Assembly (NCBI GenBank): GCA_947631585.1
Contig: CANRLY010000011.1
Location: 1-18,265, forward strand
Reading direction: 5' to 3'
DNA from: an uncultured Clostridia bacterium
GTDB lineage: Bacteria; Bacillota; Clostridia; Oscillospirales; Ruminococcaceae
Length of the DNA: 18,265 nt
The position numbers were made by a program, and so were the translations under genes. The notes beneath the pieces were generated by a model that worked only from the letters and a program-made list of their open reading frames with translations, was not told where the DNA came from and ran no database searches. Of this stretch, positions 1-6,507 are shown piece after piece (position 1 is the stretch's first letter; the number at the start of each line of letters is the position of its first letter).

Positions 1-767
1 GCCGGAGAGCAATATTTTTTTGTGACCGCTGCATTGCTGATAGCCAACGCAAGCAGTATCTGAGCCTTTACCTCGCCTGCGTGGAGAGAAGCGTTGCAGG
101 CTCGTATTTCATAATGACCGTGTTGGAAAAAGCTGTGCAGATTAAGAGCATGATACCGAGTAGAATTGTAGTGAATATCGGGACTTTGGTAGGTCCCTGA
201 ATACCACAATTCTTTTATGCCGTCCATAGTTTTGGGCTTTATACAGTTCAGTTTTTCTACAAACTCCCTGTTGATCTTTCTACAATAGTTTGACCTGGCA
301 GATGACACCTGAAGTGCATCCCACAGATAATCTTCCTTACTCGACCAGAGATTCACAAGGTTTCTTATCTGCTGCGGAGTGTAGTCAGCTGCGTCAATGT
401 GGATATGCGTTCCGCAGTCGTATTCAGCTCCTGTTATTGCCCCTTCTTTACGCAAAGCGCGGATAACCTCTTGGAGCAGGTTCAGATCTTCAAATTCCAG
501 CACAGGCGAGTTCATCTCAACCTTATACAGATCGCTTGCTGTCTCTCCGTTTCTCTTTGTTGCTGTTATGCTGCCATCGTAAACAATTTGCCAGTTTCTG
601 CCTTTATTGTCCTTAATCGTGTATTTGTCATAGGTACCGCCAACATGGTCTATCTCACCTCCCAAAACTTTTCGTATAGCCTTCGCCGCAGAGCAACGGG
701 TTATGCCGGTCATCTCGATTTCGATACCGAACCTCCTCGTTTTTATGCCGTCAAAGTTGGTTGACAT
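1..767 (-). CDS. Amidoligase family protein, 3' end cut by window edge
   Basis: The minus-strand frame is open from an ATG at 767 to the window edge (255 codons visible, no stop). Motifs fit the putative amidoligase family (Pfam Amidoligase_2, glutamine-synthetase/gamma-glutamylcysteine-synthetase-like fold): FGIEIEMTG at residues 13-21, supplying acidic metal-binding residues; YDGSI at 63-67; an acidic strand VEMNSPVLE at 83-91; CGTHIHID at 118-125; RYHALNLH at 204-211; and HYEIRACNAS at 218-227. Such enzymes are expected to join an amine to a carboxylate using ATP, as peptide or metabolite ligases; the substrate here is unknown. The RBS AGGGAGG at 774-780 supports the start. The gene lies beyond the 3' end of a tRNA-Leu gene, and related genes are often carried on mobile elements. 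Its composition (for example 23 G/C of 60 at 121-180) is lower than that of the core metabolic genes to the right. The family call is firm; the substrate and the missing C-terminus are not known. Confidence 0.85.
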   Translation of the reverse strand, partial: MSTNFDGIKTRRFGIEIEMTGITRCSAAKAIRKVLGGEIDHVGGTYDKYTIKDNKGRNWQIVYDGSITATKRNGETASDLYKVEMNSPVLEFEDLNLLQEVIRALRKEGAITGAEYDCGTHIHIDAADYTPQQIRNLVNLWSSKEDYLWDALQVSSARSNYCRKINREFVEKLNCIKPKTMDGIKELWYSGTYQSPDIHYNSTRYHALNLHSFFQHGHYEIRACNASLHAGEVKAQILLALAISNAAVTKKYCSP

Positions 768-792
768 ATTTTTCCTCCCTTCGATCGAGAAT

Positions 793-836
793 AAAAAAAG
801 ACCGAACCTGTTAGTTTTAACCAACAAATTCGGTCT
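793..836 (-). terminator. Intrinsic terminator in the leader of the amidoligase gene
   Basis: Read on the minus strand, an 8-bp stem (AGACCGAA with TTCGGTCT, plus-strand 799-806 and 829-836) is extended by an inner 7-bp stem with a TAAA loop and is followed directly by seven T (plus-strand A793-A799). It sits only about 13 bases upstream of the amidoligase RBS and well downstream of the tRNA terminator. It could therefore act as an attenuator inside the amidoligase leader, or stop a short upstream transcript. Structure is seen; regulatory role is inferred. Confidence 0.75.
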
Positions 837-908
837 GATTTTCTTTACACTATTTTAATGTATATGGCTTTGTTACTGTCTTACAGTATCTCATTTATTG
901 CCCGAAAT

Positions 909-982
909 TTCACTTTGCATCGGTTCAAGTCCCTTTTTACCCTAAAAGCGGGCAAATGTCATCTACGGATTTGCAAAGTGAA
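909..982. repeat. 11-bp perfect inverted repeat with 52-base spacer
   Basis: TTCACTTTGCA at 909-919 is exactly complementary to TGCAAAGTGAA at 972-982. It lies in the non-coding stretch between the tRNA-Leu terminator and the amidoligase leader. The spacer holds a T-loop-like string GGTTCAAGTCCC (922-933). It may be an attachment or recombinase-related site or a regulatory hairpin; nothing else in the window identifies which. Confidence 0.5.
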
Positions 983-1001
983 TTTTTGGCGAATGAGCAG
1001 C

Positions 1002-1029
1002 AAAAAAGCCCGTAGATACGGGCTTTTTT
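1002..1029 (-). terminator. Terminator after tRNA-Leu
   Basis: AAAAAAGCCCGT and ACGGGCTTTTTT pair around an AGAT loop. On the minus strand this is a GC stem followed by six T, about 30 bases after the 3' end of the tRNA gene. The symmetrical A/T tails make it potentially bidirectional. Confidence 0.9.
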
Positions 1030-1058
1030 GGCATGTCATCTATTTCGTTCAACAAACT

Positions 1059-1145
1059 TGGTGCCGGTGGCGGGACTTGAACCCGCACGGTATCGCTACC
1101 AACGGATTTTGAGTCCGTCACGTCTGCCAATTCCATCACACCGGC
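1059..1145 (-). tRNA. tRNA-Leu (anticodon CAA)
   Basis: The minus strand folds as a class II tRNA. The 7-bp acceptor stem is GCCGGTG with CACCGGC, with discriminator A and an encoded CCA end (1059-1061). The anticodon stem ACGGA/TCCGT carries loop CTCAAAA, giving anticodon CAA (plus-strand 1109-1111), which reads UUG. A long variable arm is closed by GGTA/TACC, and the T-arm is GCGGG-TTCAAGT-CCCGC. Leucine identity is supported by the long variable arm and discriminator A. It has its own promoter and terminator. The amidoligase region begins beyond its 3' end, so this gene is a candidate integration site. Confidence 0.97.
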
Positions 1146-1149
1146 GTTT

Positions 1150-1171
1150 GTCAGCGGCTTTTGTCGCTGAC
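1150..1171 (-). other. 5' leader hairpin of the tRNA-Leu transcript
   Basis: GTCAGCG (1150-1156) pairs with CGCTGAC (1165-1171), extended by one C-G and one G-T pair around a TTTT loop. The predicted start of transcription from the promoter at 1178-1206 falls at about 1171, so the primary transcript would begin with this hairpin, four bases before the mature tRNA 5' end. Role in RNase P processing or stability is only a guess. Confidence 0.5.
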
Positions 1172-1177
1172 TTTCAC

Positions 1178-1206
1178 ATTTTATCACATTGTTTTTAAAT
1201 TGTCAA
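1178..1206 (-). promoter_or_regulatory. Sigma-A promoter of tRNA-Leu
   Basis: On the minus strand: -35 TTGACA (plus 1201-1206), 17-bp spacer, -10 TAAAAT (plus 1178-1183) with an extended TGA just before it. The position fits transcription of the tRNA starting near 1171. Confidence 0.85.
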
Positions 1207-1285
1207 TAGCTGTTTTGCCGCTTCGATTACTTTGCATAATGCTGCTCGTAAACGTCAGGTCTCTTGCAACTTTTTCTGACCAGAC

Positions 1286-2389
1286 TTACCCAAAGACTGC
1301 TGACACTTCGCAGAGCAGATCCCTGATCTTCAGATGCTGCGGACAGTGCTCCTCACACTTTCCGCACTTCAGACAATCCGACGCCGCTCCGCCTTGCGAC
1401 GTCAGCTGCGCATACTTTTCCTCTGTCTCTTTCTTCTTCGCAGAACCGTATCGCTTCAAATCGTTGTATAACGCAAAATGATTGGGTATCGCTATTTTCT
1501 TGGGACAACCGTCCACACAGTAACGACAGGCTGTGCAGGATATGGAAATGCTGTTCCTGATGATGTCGGCGGCTTTCATTACAATAGCTGTTTCTTCCTC
1601 GGTCAAAGGCTTGAAATCTTTCATATAGCTGATGTTGTCACGCATCTGCTGAATGTTGCTCATGCCGGAAAGCACCGTCATTACGTTGTCGTAGGAAGCA
1701 GCGTACCTCACCGCCCACGAAGCTACCGAAAGCTCCGGCTCGTGCTGTTTGAAAAGCTTTTCCGCTTCCTCGGGAACGCCTGCCAATGCGCCTCCCTTTA
1801 CAGGCTCCATTACTATCACCGGCTTGCCGTATTTCACAGCAAGCTCGTAACATTTAGCCGCCTGAACTCCCTCGTCATACAGATCGAGGTAGTTTATCTG
1901 CAACTGCACATACTCAACTTCCGGGTGCTCTTTAAGTATCCGCTCCAGCACCTGCGGCGAATCGTGGAAAGAAAAGCCTATGTGCCGCACCTTTCCCTCC
2001 GCTTTCTTCTGCGCTATGAACTCAAACGCCTTTATCCGCTGACTAAGCTCGTAAGTGTTCAGACCCAGAGCGTGCAGCCAGTAGTAATCAAAATATTCAA
2101 CTCCGCAGCGTTCCAGCTGTTCGTCAAATATCTTCTGCATCTGGTCGGCTTCCGTTATGCTAAACATCGGCAGCTTATCCGTAACCGTAAAACTATCTCT
2201 CGGATAACGCTTGACTACCGCTTCACGAAAAGCAGTTTCGCTTTTTCCTCCGTGGTAAGGGTAAGCGGTGTCAAAATAAGTTCCGCCCGAAGCCATAAAT
2301 TCGTCAGCCATGACCTTTACCTGCTCTATGTCGATACTTCCGTCTGCAAGCAGCGGCAGCCTCATAAGCCCGAATCCCAGTTTGCCCAT
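1286..2389 (-). CDS. Aldo/keto reductase with C-terminal 4Fe-4S ferredoxin domain
   Basis: The 367-aa protein has the aldo/keto reductase TIM barrel (about residues 1-275) with the expected catalytic tetrad: D40, Y45 (in DTAYPYHGG), K72 (TDKLP) and H106 (WLHAL). It should catalyse an NAD(P)H-linked carbonyl or related reduction in the cytoplasm. The C-terminus adds two cysteine sets, C285-x2-C288-x2-C291-x3-C295 and C339-x2-C342-x2-C345-x3-C349, typical of a pair of 4Fe-4S clusters. This domain layout is common in anaerobes (COG1453-type reductases); the physiological substrate is unknown. The start at 2389 has a GGAGG RBS that overlaps the end of the DUF1893 gene, only 3 bp upstream, so the two are translated from one message. 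It is the last gene of a three-gene operon with the ECF S component. No clear terminator is visible between 1172 and 1285. Confidence 0.93.
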   Translation of the reverse strand: MGKLGFGLMRLPLLADGSIDIEQVKVMADEFMASGGTYFDTAYPYHGGKSETAFREAVVKRYPRDSFTVTDKLPMFSITEADQMQKIFDEQLERCGVEYFDYYWLHALGLNTYELSQRIKAFEFIAQKKAEGKVRHIGFSFHDSPQVLERILKEHPEVEYVQLQINYLDLYDEGVQAAKCYELAVKYGKPVIVMEPVKGGALAGVPEEAEKLFKQHEPELSVASWAVRYAASYDNVMTVLSGMSNIQQMRDNISYMKDFKPLTEEETAIVMKAADIIRNSISISCTACRYCVDGCPKKIAIPNHFALYNDLKRYGSAKKKETEEKYAQLTSQGGAASDCLKCGKCEEHCPQHLKIRDLLCEVSAVFG

Positions 2390-2392
2390 AGT

Positions 2393-2821
2393 CTATCCTC
2401 CATTTCTCATTTTTTCCAGCGTCTGTGAAAACACCTGCGGAGCTTCCTTTATATCGGTCACCGACTCGCTGGCAGCCTCCATAGGACACTTCCCTGTGCC
2501 TGCCCGGTTGATTATGTATTCCACAGTGTTTTCGCAAACATATCCCACTTGGTATTTTTCAAATATCTCCTCTGCGCCCTTGCTCATAACAAGCGCCCAG
2601 ACCTCTTTTACTTTAAGCAGACAATACAGCATTGCCGCAGCCCTGCCGACTACCTTGTCCGCCGCCGAATATCCGCTGAAACTCTCACCGCTTTCAAGAA
2701 GCCCCAGCAGCGGTCTGACCCCACGCTCATTGCCGCAGACCTGCGTTTCGCCCTTTTGCAGAACATAGGTATATCCGCCGCTGAGAAGAGTTTCCCTGGC
2801 ATTTTTCAGATCACTGTTCAT
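2393..2821 (-). CDS. DUF1893 domain protein
   Basis: This 142-aa protein matches the DUF1893 family (TM1506-like). It has a helical/strand core with LLKVKEVWALVMSKGA near residues 68-83, followed by VEYIINRAGTGKCPMEAA at 100-117; the INRxGxGxCPME string is the family hallmark. From general knowledge the family's structure belongs to the cytidine-deaminase-like fold, but the canonical HxE/PCxxC zinc motif of deaminases is not evident, so an enzymatic role cannot be claimed. It overlaps the end of the ECF S-component gene by 11 bp and is followed 3 bp later by the aldo/keto reductase. An AGGAAA RBS precedes the ATG at 2821. The overlap implies coupling with the transporter component, so a role in handling the imported compound is a reasonable inference only. 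Confidence 0.85.
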   Translation of the reverse strand: MNSDLKNARETLLSGGYTYVLQKGETQVCGNERGVRPLLGLLESGESFSGYSAADKVVGRAAAMLYCLLKVKEVWALVMSKGAEEIFEKYQVGYVCENTVEYIINRAGTGKCPMEAASESVTDIKEAPQVFSQTLEKMRNGG

Positions 2822-3383
2822 CTCTGCCGGTCTTTCCTGAATTGTTCACGCAGCTTATGATGAGCGGTATCAGCAGCCACTGGAGAGCCAGTCCGAACAT
2901 ACCTGTCTTTATTGTCAGCCAGATGGAAGAAACAGCCACGTTCTCGTTGCCAAGAGCATATACCGCCGTCAGGACAGCCCCTGCCCTGAGTATCCTTCCA
3001 GCCGCCTGGGTAATAAGAACTTTTGCCAGAACAGGCATTTTTACAGTTCTGAGAAGTCCTGCCGCAAGACCATAACCAAAAAGCTCTATCATCATAAAAG
3101 GCAGCATTGCCGCAGCAGGCATTCCCGAAAGAGCAAAGCTGGCAAGAGGTCCGAAAAGCCCTGCTATCGCACCTGCGAAAGGTCCTGCAAGAAGCCCTGC
3201 CAGTATCACAGGCAGGTGCATGGGAAGAAATACCTCTCCCGGAACTGTTCCCATGCCCGAAACAGCTCCCAGAAAATGAAATATCTGAGGAACAGCCACT
3301 GCTCCCACTATTGCAGCAAGCGCTGCCACAGCCTGAACTTTTACCGACAGTCTGCTTTTTTCAATTGCATTTACTGTTGACAT
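2811..3383 (-). CDS. ECF transporter S component (substrate unknown)
   Basis: A 190-aa very hydrophobic protein with about five to six predicted membrane segments (near residues 17-38, 55-80, 88-112, 117-142, 155-177). The core LPMHLPVILAGLLAGP (53-68) followed by GPLASFALSGMPAAA (78-92) and ELFGYGLAAGLL (100-111) is characteristic of substrate-binding S components of energy-coupling factor transporters. These take up vitamins or other trace nutrients with a shared EcfA/A'/T module, usually encoded elsewhere; none is visible here. Start ATG at 3383 is preceded by AAGGAGA. The promoter is at 3456-3484, and the leader contains a 7-bp hairpin. It heads the operon with the DUF1893 and aldo/keto reductase genes, which may act on its cargo. 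No known riboswitch that would name the substrate was recognised. Confidence 0.88.
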   Translation of the reverse strand: MSTVNAIEKSRLSVKVQAVAALAAIVGAVAVPQIFHFLGAVSGMGTVPGEVFLPMHLPVILAGLLAGPFAGAIAGLFGPLASFALSGMPAAAMLPFMMIELFGYGLAAGLLRTVKMPVLAKVLITQAAGRILRAGAVLTAVYALGNENVAVSSIWLTIKTGMFGLALQWLLIPLIISCVNNSGKTGRDEQ

Positions 3384-3416
3384 ACCGATTCTCCTTTATA
3401 TAAAAATTTTAAACCC

Positions 3417-3442
3417 GACGGCAAGGATATTATTCTGCCGTC
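3417..3442 (-). other. Leader hairpin of the ECF S-component operon
   Basis: GACGGCA (3417-3423) pairs perfectly with TGCCGTC (3436-3442) around a 12-base loop, inside the 5' leader between the promoter and the RBS. No T-run follows, so it is not a terminator as drawn. No known riboswitch consensus was recognised. Confidence 0.45.
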
Positions 3443-3455
3443 TGCCTACACTTTG

Positions 3456-3484
3456 ATTATACCATATTTTTGCTGAGAACGCAA
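3456..3484 (-). promoter_or_regulatory. Promoter of the ECF-S/DUF1893/reductase operon
   Basis: On the minus strand: -35 TTGCGT (plus 3479-3484), 17-bp spacer, extended -10 TGG-TATAAT (plus 3456-3461). Divergent from the kinase promoter about 65 bp away, so both share one intergenic region. Confidence 0.85.
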
Positions 3485-3548
3485 CCGCTATTTCATTGTT
3501 TTAAGCAGTTTTATCAGAAGTTTAACACTATTTGACCTTTCAGCCTAC

Positions 3549-3577
3549 TTGAAATCTGCTTTGCGATGTTGTATAAT
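3549..3577 (+). promoter_or_regulatory. Promoter of the kinase-araD operon
   Basis: -35 TTGAAA (3549-3554), 17-bp spacer, -10 TATAAT (3572-3577), 48 bp upstream of the kinase start. The RBS GAGGAGG is at 3613-3619. No convincing cre box or sugar-regulator operator was found by eye. Confidence 0.85.
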
Positions 3578-3624
3578 TCTATAAAGGAATATTTGCATTT
3601 TTAAGGCAGACTGAGGAGGCAGCT

Positions 3625-5226
3625 ATGGATACAACTGAAATAAGAGAAAAAATACGCACGGGAAAAACTTATCTTGGCATAGAACTTGGCTCTACAAGGA
3701 TAAAGGCTTCGCTGATCGCCGACGACCTCACGCCGGTGGCAAGCGGGTCGCACAGCTGGGAGAACCGCTTTGAAAACGGCTTCTGGACATACTCGGAGGA
3801 GGATATCTCAAACGGTCTGAAAAGCTGCTTTTCCTCTCTGGCTAAGGACGTTAAAGACAGATACTCTGTGACTCTTACCACAACAGGGGCAATGGGCGTT
3901 TCCGCCATGATGCACGGCTATATGCCCTTTGACGAAAACGACAGCCTGCTGGTCCCGTTCAGGACCTGGAGGAACACTGTCACCGCAGAAGCCTCCGCTG
4001 AACTGACGGAACTTTTCAACTTCAACATTCCCCAGCGGTGGAGTATTGCCCATCTTTATCAGGCTGTACTTAACGGAGAAGCTCACATCGGGCATCTAAA
4101 ATACATAAACACCCTTGCCGGATACGTCCACTTCCTGCTCACCGGCAGGAGAGAAGTCGGTATCGGCGAAGCTTCCGGCATATTCCCGGTGGACAAGTCA
4201 GGTTACCGCAGAGATCTTCTTGAAAAGGCAGAGGAAAGATTTTTGCTCAAAGGCTTTGACAGACCGCTGGCGGAAGTTCTGCCTGCTGTGCGTATGGCAG
4301 GAGAAAAAGGCGCTTTTCTCACGGAAGCAGGAGCAAAATATCTTGACCCGTCCGGCAACTTCAAAGCCGGCGTGCCGGTCTGCCCTCCCGAGGGGGACGC
4401 AGGCACTGGAATGGTCGCCACAAACAGCGTTCTGCCCGGAACGGGAAATATCTCAGCCGGAACTTCGGTGTTTGCCATGCTGGTGCTTAAAGACCTTATC
4501 AAGGGCTGCTATCCTGAGATCGACATGGTGGCGACTCCCGACGGCTCGCCTGCGGCTATGGTCCACTGCAACAACTGCTGCGGCGAACTCGACGCCTGGG
4601 TAGGGCTTTTCAGGGAATTTGCGGAACTTTCAGGCATGGATGCCGACATTTCGGAAATTTACCGGCTGCTTTACACAAACGCAATGGCTTCCCCTGCGGA
4701 CGCTGACGGCATCACCGCCTACAACTTCATTGCCGGCGAACCGGTGGCTCAGCTGGAGAGCGGAGTCCCGATGTACTTCAGAAACGGCGGCAGACCTATG
4801 ACTCTGGGAGGATTCTTCAGGGCGCAGCTTTACGCTTCAGCCGCCTGCCTGAAACTGGGCATGGATATTCTTTTTGAGAAAGAACACACCCCTGCTGAAA
4901 GCTTTACCTGCCACGGAGGACTTTTCAAAGTGAAAGGCGCAGCCCAGCAGATAATGGCTGATACCCTGGGCGCAGATATGGCGGTCATGGAAACCGCCGG
5001 AGAGGGCGGCGCTTGGGGAATGGCTCTGCTGGCGGCGTATATGGAGGCAGGTCAGGGAATGAGCCTTGCAGGATTCCTGAAAGAAAAGGCGTTTGCCGGA
5101 ATGTCCCCCGATGTGCTGTCTCCCGACCCTGAGGGAATAAAAGGAGCGGCTGAGTTCATGAAAAACTACAAGGCAGGACTTTCCGCACAGGAAGCCGCCG
5201 CAAGGGAGGTAAACTTCAATGCTTGA
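3625..5226 (+). CDS. FGGY-family carbohydrate kinase, probable ribulokinase
   Basis: The 533-aa protein has the two-domain FGGY sugar-kinase layout. Phosphate-1 motif GIELGSTRIKASL is at 18-30, the catalytic-base region EGDAGTG at 256-262 (D258 the expected base), the phosphate-2 motif NISAGTSVFAM at 275-285, and an adenosine-binding TCHGGLFKVKGAAQ region in the C-terminal domain. It phosphorylates a ketopentose or similar sugar with ATP. The following gene is araD, overlapping by 8 bp, so L-ribulose is the most likely substrate (AraB role). Clostridial kinases of this subfamily are not close to E. coli AraB, so xylulose or another ketose is possible. Start ATG is supported by GAGGAGG 5 bp upstream. 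No araA isomerase or arabinose transporter is in the window. GC-rich composition (39 G/C of 60 at 3721-3780). Confidence 0.9.
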   Translation: MDTTEIREKIRTGKTYLGIELGSTRIKASLIADDLTPVASGSHSWENRFENGFWTYSEEDISNGLKSCFSSLAKDVKDRYSVTLTTTGAMGVSAMMHGYMPFDENDSLLVPFRTWRNTVTAEASAELTELFNFNIPQRWSIAHLYQAVLNGEAHIGHLKYINTLAGYVHFLLTGRREVGIGEASGIFPVDKSGYRRDLLEKAEERFLLKGFDRPLAEVLPAVRMAGEKGAFLTEAGAKYLDPSGNFKAGVPVCPPEGDAGTGMVATNSVLPGTGNISAGTSVFAMLVLKDLIKGCYPEIDMVATPDGSPAAMVHCNNCCGELDAWVGLFREFAELSGMDADISEIYRLLYTNAMASPADADGITAYNFIAGEPVAQLESGVPMYFRNGGRPMTLGGFFRAQLYASAACLKLGMDILFEKEHTPAESFTCHGGLFKVKGAAQQIMADTLGADMAVMETAGEGGAWGMALLAAYMEAGQGMSLAGFLKEKAFAGMSPDVLSPDPEGIKGAAEFMKNYKAGLSAQEAAAREVNFNA

Positions 5227-5911
5227 ACAGCTCAAAGAACAGGTCTGCAAAGCGAATCTGCTTTTGCCGGCATACGGACTGGTCACTTTCACCTGGGGAA
5301 ACGTTTCAGCCGTTGACAGAGAAAGCGGAATGATGGTGATAAAACCGTCCGGAGTGGATTACGAGGGCATGATGCCGGAAGATATGGTCGTGGTGGAACT
5401 TTCCACCGGCAAAGTCACCGAAGGACGTTACAGACCCTCCAGCGATACCCCCACCCATCTGGAGCTTTACAGGGCGTTCGGAGATATAGGAGGAATAGTT
5501 CACACCCACAGCAGATGGGCGACTTCCTTTGCTCAGGCGGGAAAAGGTCTAGTACCTATAGGTACTACGCACGGGGACTATTTTTACGGAGAGATACCCT
5601 GCACACGGGATATGACCCCCGATGAGATAAAGACCGATTACGAAAAGAACACCGGTCTGGTAATAGCGGAAACTTTCAAGGGCAAAGACCCCTCTGCCGT
5701 GCCGGCGGTCCTGGTGAAGAACCACGGTCCTTTCGCCTGGGGAACTGATTCGCAAAACGCCGTCCACAACAGCGTGGTGCTGGAGGAGGTAGCGTTCATG
5801 AATTTTCATGCAATGATGATCTCGCCGGACATAAAAGCAATGCCGCAGGAACTTCTTGACAAGCATTATCTGCGAAAACACGGCGCAGGGGCATATTACG
5901 GTCAGCATTGA
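5219..5911 (+). CDS. araD: L-ribulose-5-phosphate 4-epimerase
   Basis: A 230-aa class II aldolase/epimerase. The zinc ligands H95 and H97 (IVHTHSRW) and H169 (VKNHGPF) are present, with D76 in SSDTPTH, D120 in HGDYFYG and Y227 near the C-terminus. These sit at or very close to the positions known for E. coli AraD. The enzyme converts L-ribulose 5-phosphate to D-xylulose 5-phosphate and feeds the pentose phosphate pathway. Length is normal for AraD. The ATG lies inside the last codons of the kinase gene, a coupled start, which supports joint function in L-arabinose/L-ribulose breakdown. Its stop codon overlaps the -35 box of the next gene's promoter. Confidence 0.95.
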   Translation: MLEQLKEQVCKANLLLPAYGLVTFTWGNVSAVDRESGMMVIKPSGVDYEGMMPEDMVVVELSTGKVTEGRYRPSSDTPTHLELYRAFGDIGGIVHTHSRWATSFAQAGKGLVPIGTTHGDYFYGEIPCTRDMTPDEIKTDYEKNTGLVIAETFKGKDPSAVPAVLVKNHGPFAWGTDSQNAVHNSVVLEEVAFMNFHAMMISPDIKAMPQELLDKHYLRKHGAGAYYGQH

Positions 5912-5936
5912 CTTTTGCTTCAACTGGTCGTATAAT
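5908..5936 (+). promoter_or_regulatory. Promoter of the Lrp/AsnC regulator gene
   Basis: -35 TTGACT (5908-5913), 17-bp spacer, -10 TATAAT (5931-5936). The -35 hexamer overlaps the araD stop codon, so the regulator-aminotransferase unit can be transcribed separately from the sugar genes. Confidence 0.85.
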
Positions 5937-5970
5937 AAAATAAAGATGATTTTAGAAAGGGCAGAATGAT

Positions 5971-6450
5971 ATGAACGAACTTCTGAAACTGCTGAAAACA
6001 AACGCCAGATTGACAAACGCCGAACTTGCCGTACTTCTGGGGCAGGACGAAAAGACTGTTGAAAAGCAGATCGCCGAACTGGAAAAAAGCGGAGTCATCA
6101 GGGGCTACAGCGCAATAGTTGACGACGCTCTCACCGAGGAAGAAACAGTCACCGCATTCGTTGAAGTAAAGGTCACGCCCAGGGCACAGAGCGGCTTTGA
6201 CGAGATAGCTGAAATGATAAGCTCCTACCCGGAGGTGGAGTCCTGCTTTCTTATGTCGGGAGCTTACGATCTGGGAATAACAGTCAGCGGCACCGACCTG
6301 AGAGACGTATCGCAGTTTGTGGCGCAAAGACTGGCTCCGATCGACGGAGTGCTTTCCACCGCCACTTATTTCGTGCTGAAGAGATACAAAGCCAACGGCA
6401 TACTTATCTCCGACAAGGAGACTGACGACAGAGGATTTGTTTCTCCCTGA
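5971..6450 (+). CDS. Lrp/AsnC family transcriptional regulator
   Basis: A 159-aa protein with an N-terminal helix-turn-helix (about residues 1-48, LLKTNARLTNAELAVLLG then VEKQIAELEKSGVIRGYSA). A C-terminal AsnC/RAM ligand-binding domain follows (about 60-140), with the family string ESCFLMSGAYDLGITV at 90-105. Such regulators bind amino acids and form octamers or higher oligomers on DNA. The gene has its own promoter and an AGAAAGGG RBS, and lies 57 bp upstream of an aminotransferase. It probably controls that gene in response to an amino acid; the ligand is not deducible. Shorter HTH part than classical Lrp but within the family range. Confidence 0.93.
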   Translation: MNELLKLLKTNARLTNAELAVLLGQDEKTVEKQIAELEKSGVIRGYSAIVDDALTEEETVTAFVEVKVTPRAQSGFDEIAEMISSYPEVESCFLMSGAYDLGITVSGTDLRDVSQFVAQRLAPIDGVLSTATYFVLKRYKANGILISDKETDDRGFVSP

Positions 6451-6507
6451 AAATCGCAGCGCAAAAATAACAGCAGTAAAAAATAAACGAAAGAGGTCTG
6501 TGACCCA

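Noticed and set aside
399..764. Plus-strand frames at the left edge
   Set aside because: They lie opposite the amidoligase gene, which has conserved motifs and an RBS; no recognisable protein features in the plus-strand frames.
922..933. Plus-strand GGTTCAAGTCCC, like a tRNA T-loop, as a possible tRNA fragment
   Set aside because: The flanking bases do not form a T-stem or acceptor stem, and the string is inverted relative to tRNA-Leu, so it is not a direct-repeat attachment site. Noted only within the inverted repeat.
963..1187. Minus-strand open frame of 74 codons over the tRNA
   Set aside because: It is the translated tRNA-Leu sequence and its flanks, a well-known spurious protein type; the tRNA fold explains it.
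1478..2428. Long plus-strand frame of 316 codons opposite the aldo/keto reductase
   Set aside because: It is an antisense shadow: no RBS, composition driven by the opposite gene, and the minus strand carries all family motifs.
3384..3460. Riboswitch in the ECF S-component leader
   Set aside because: Only a single 7-bp hairpin is seen; no conserved core of a known vitamin or nucleobase riboswitch could be recognised.
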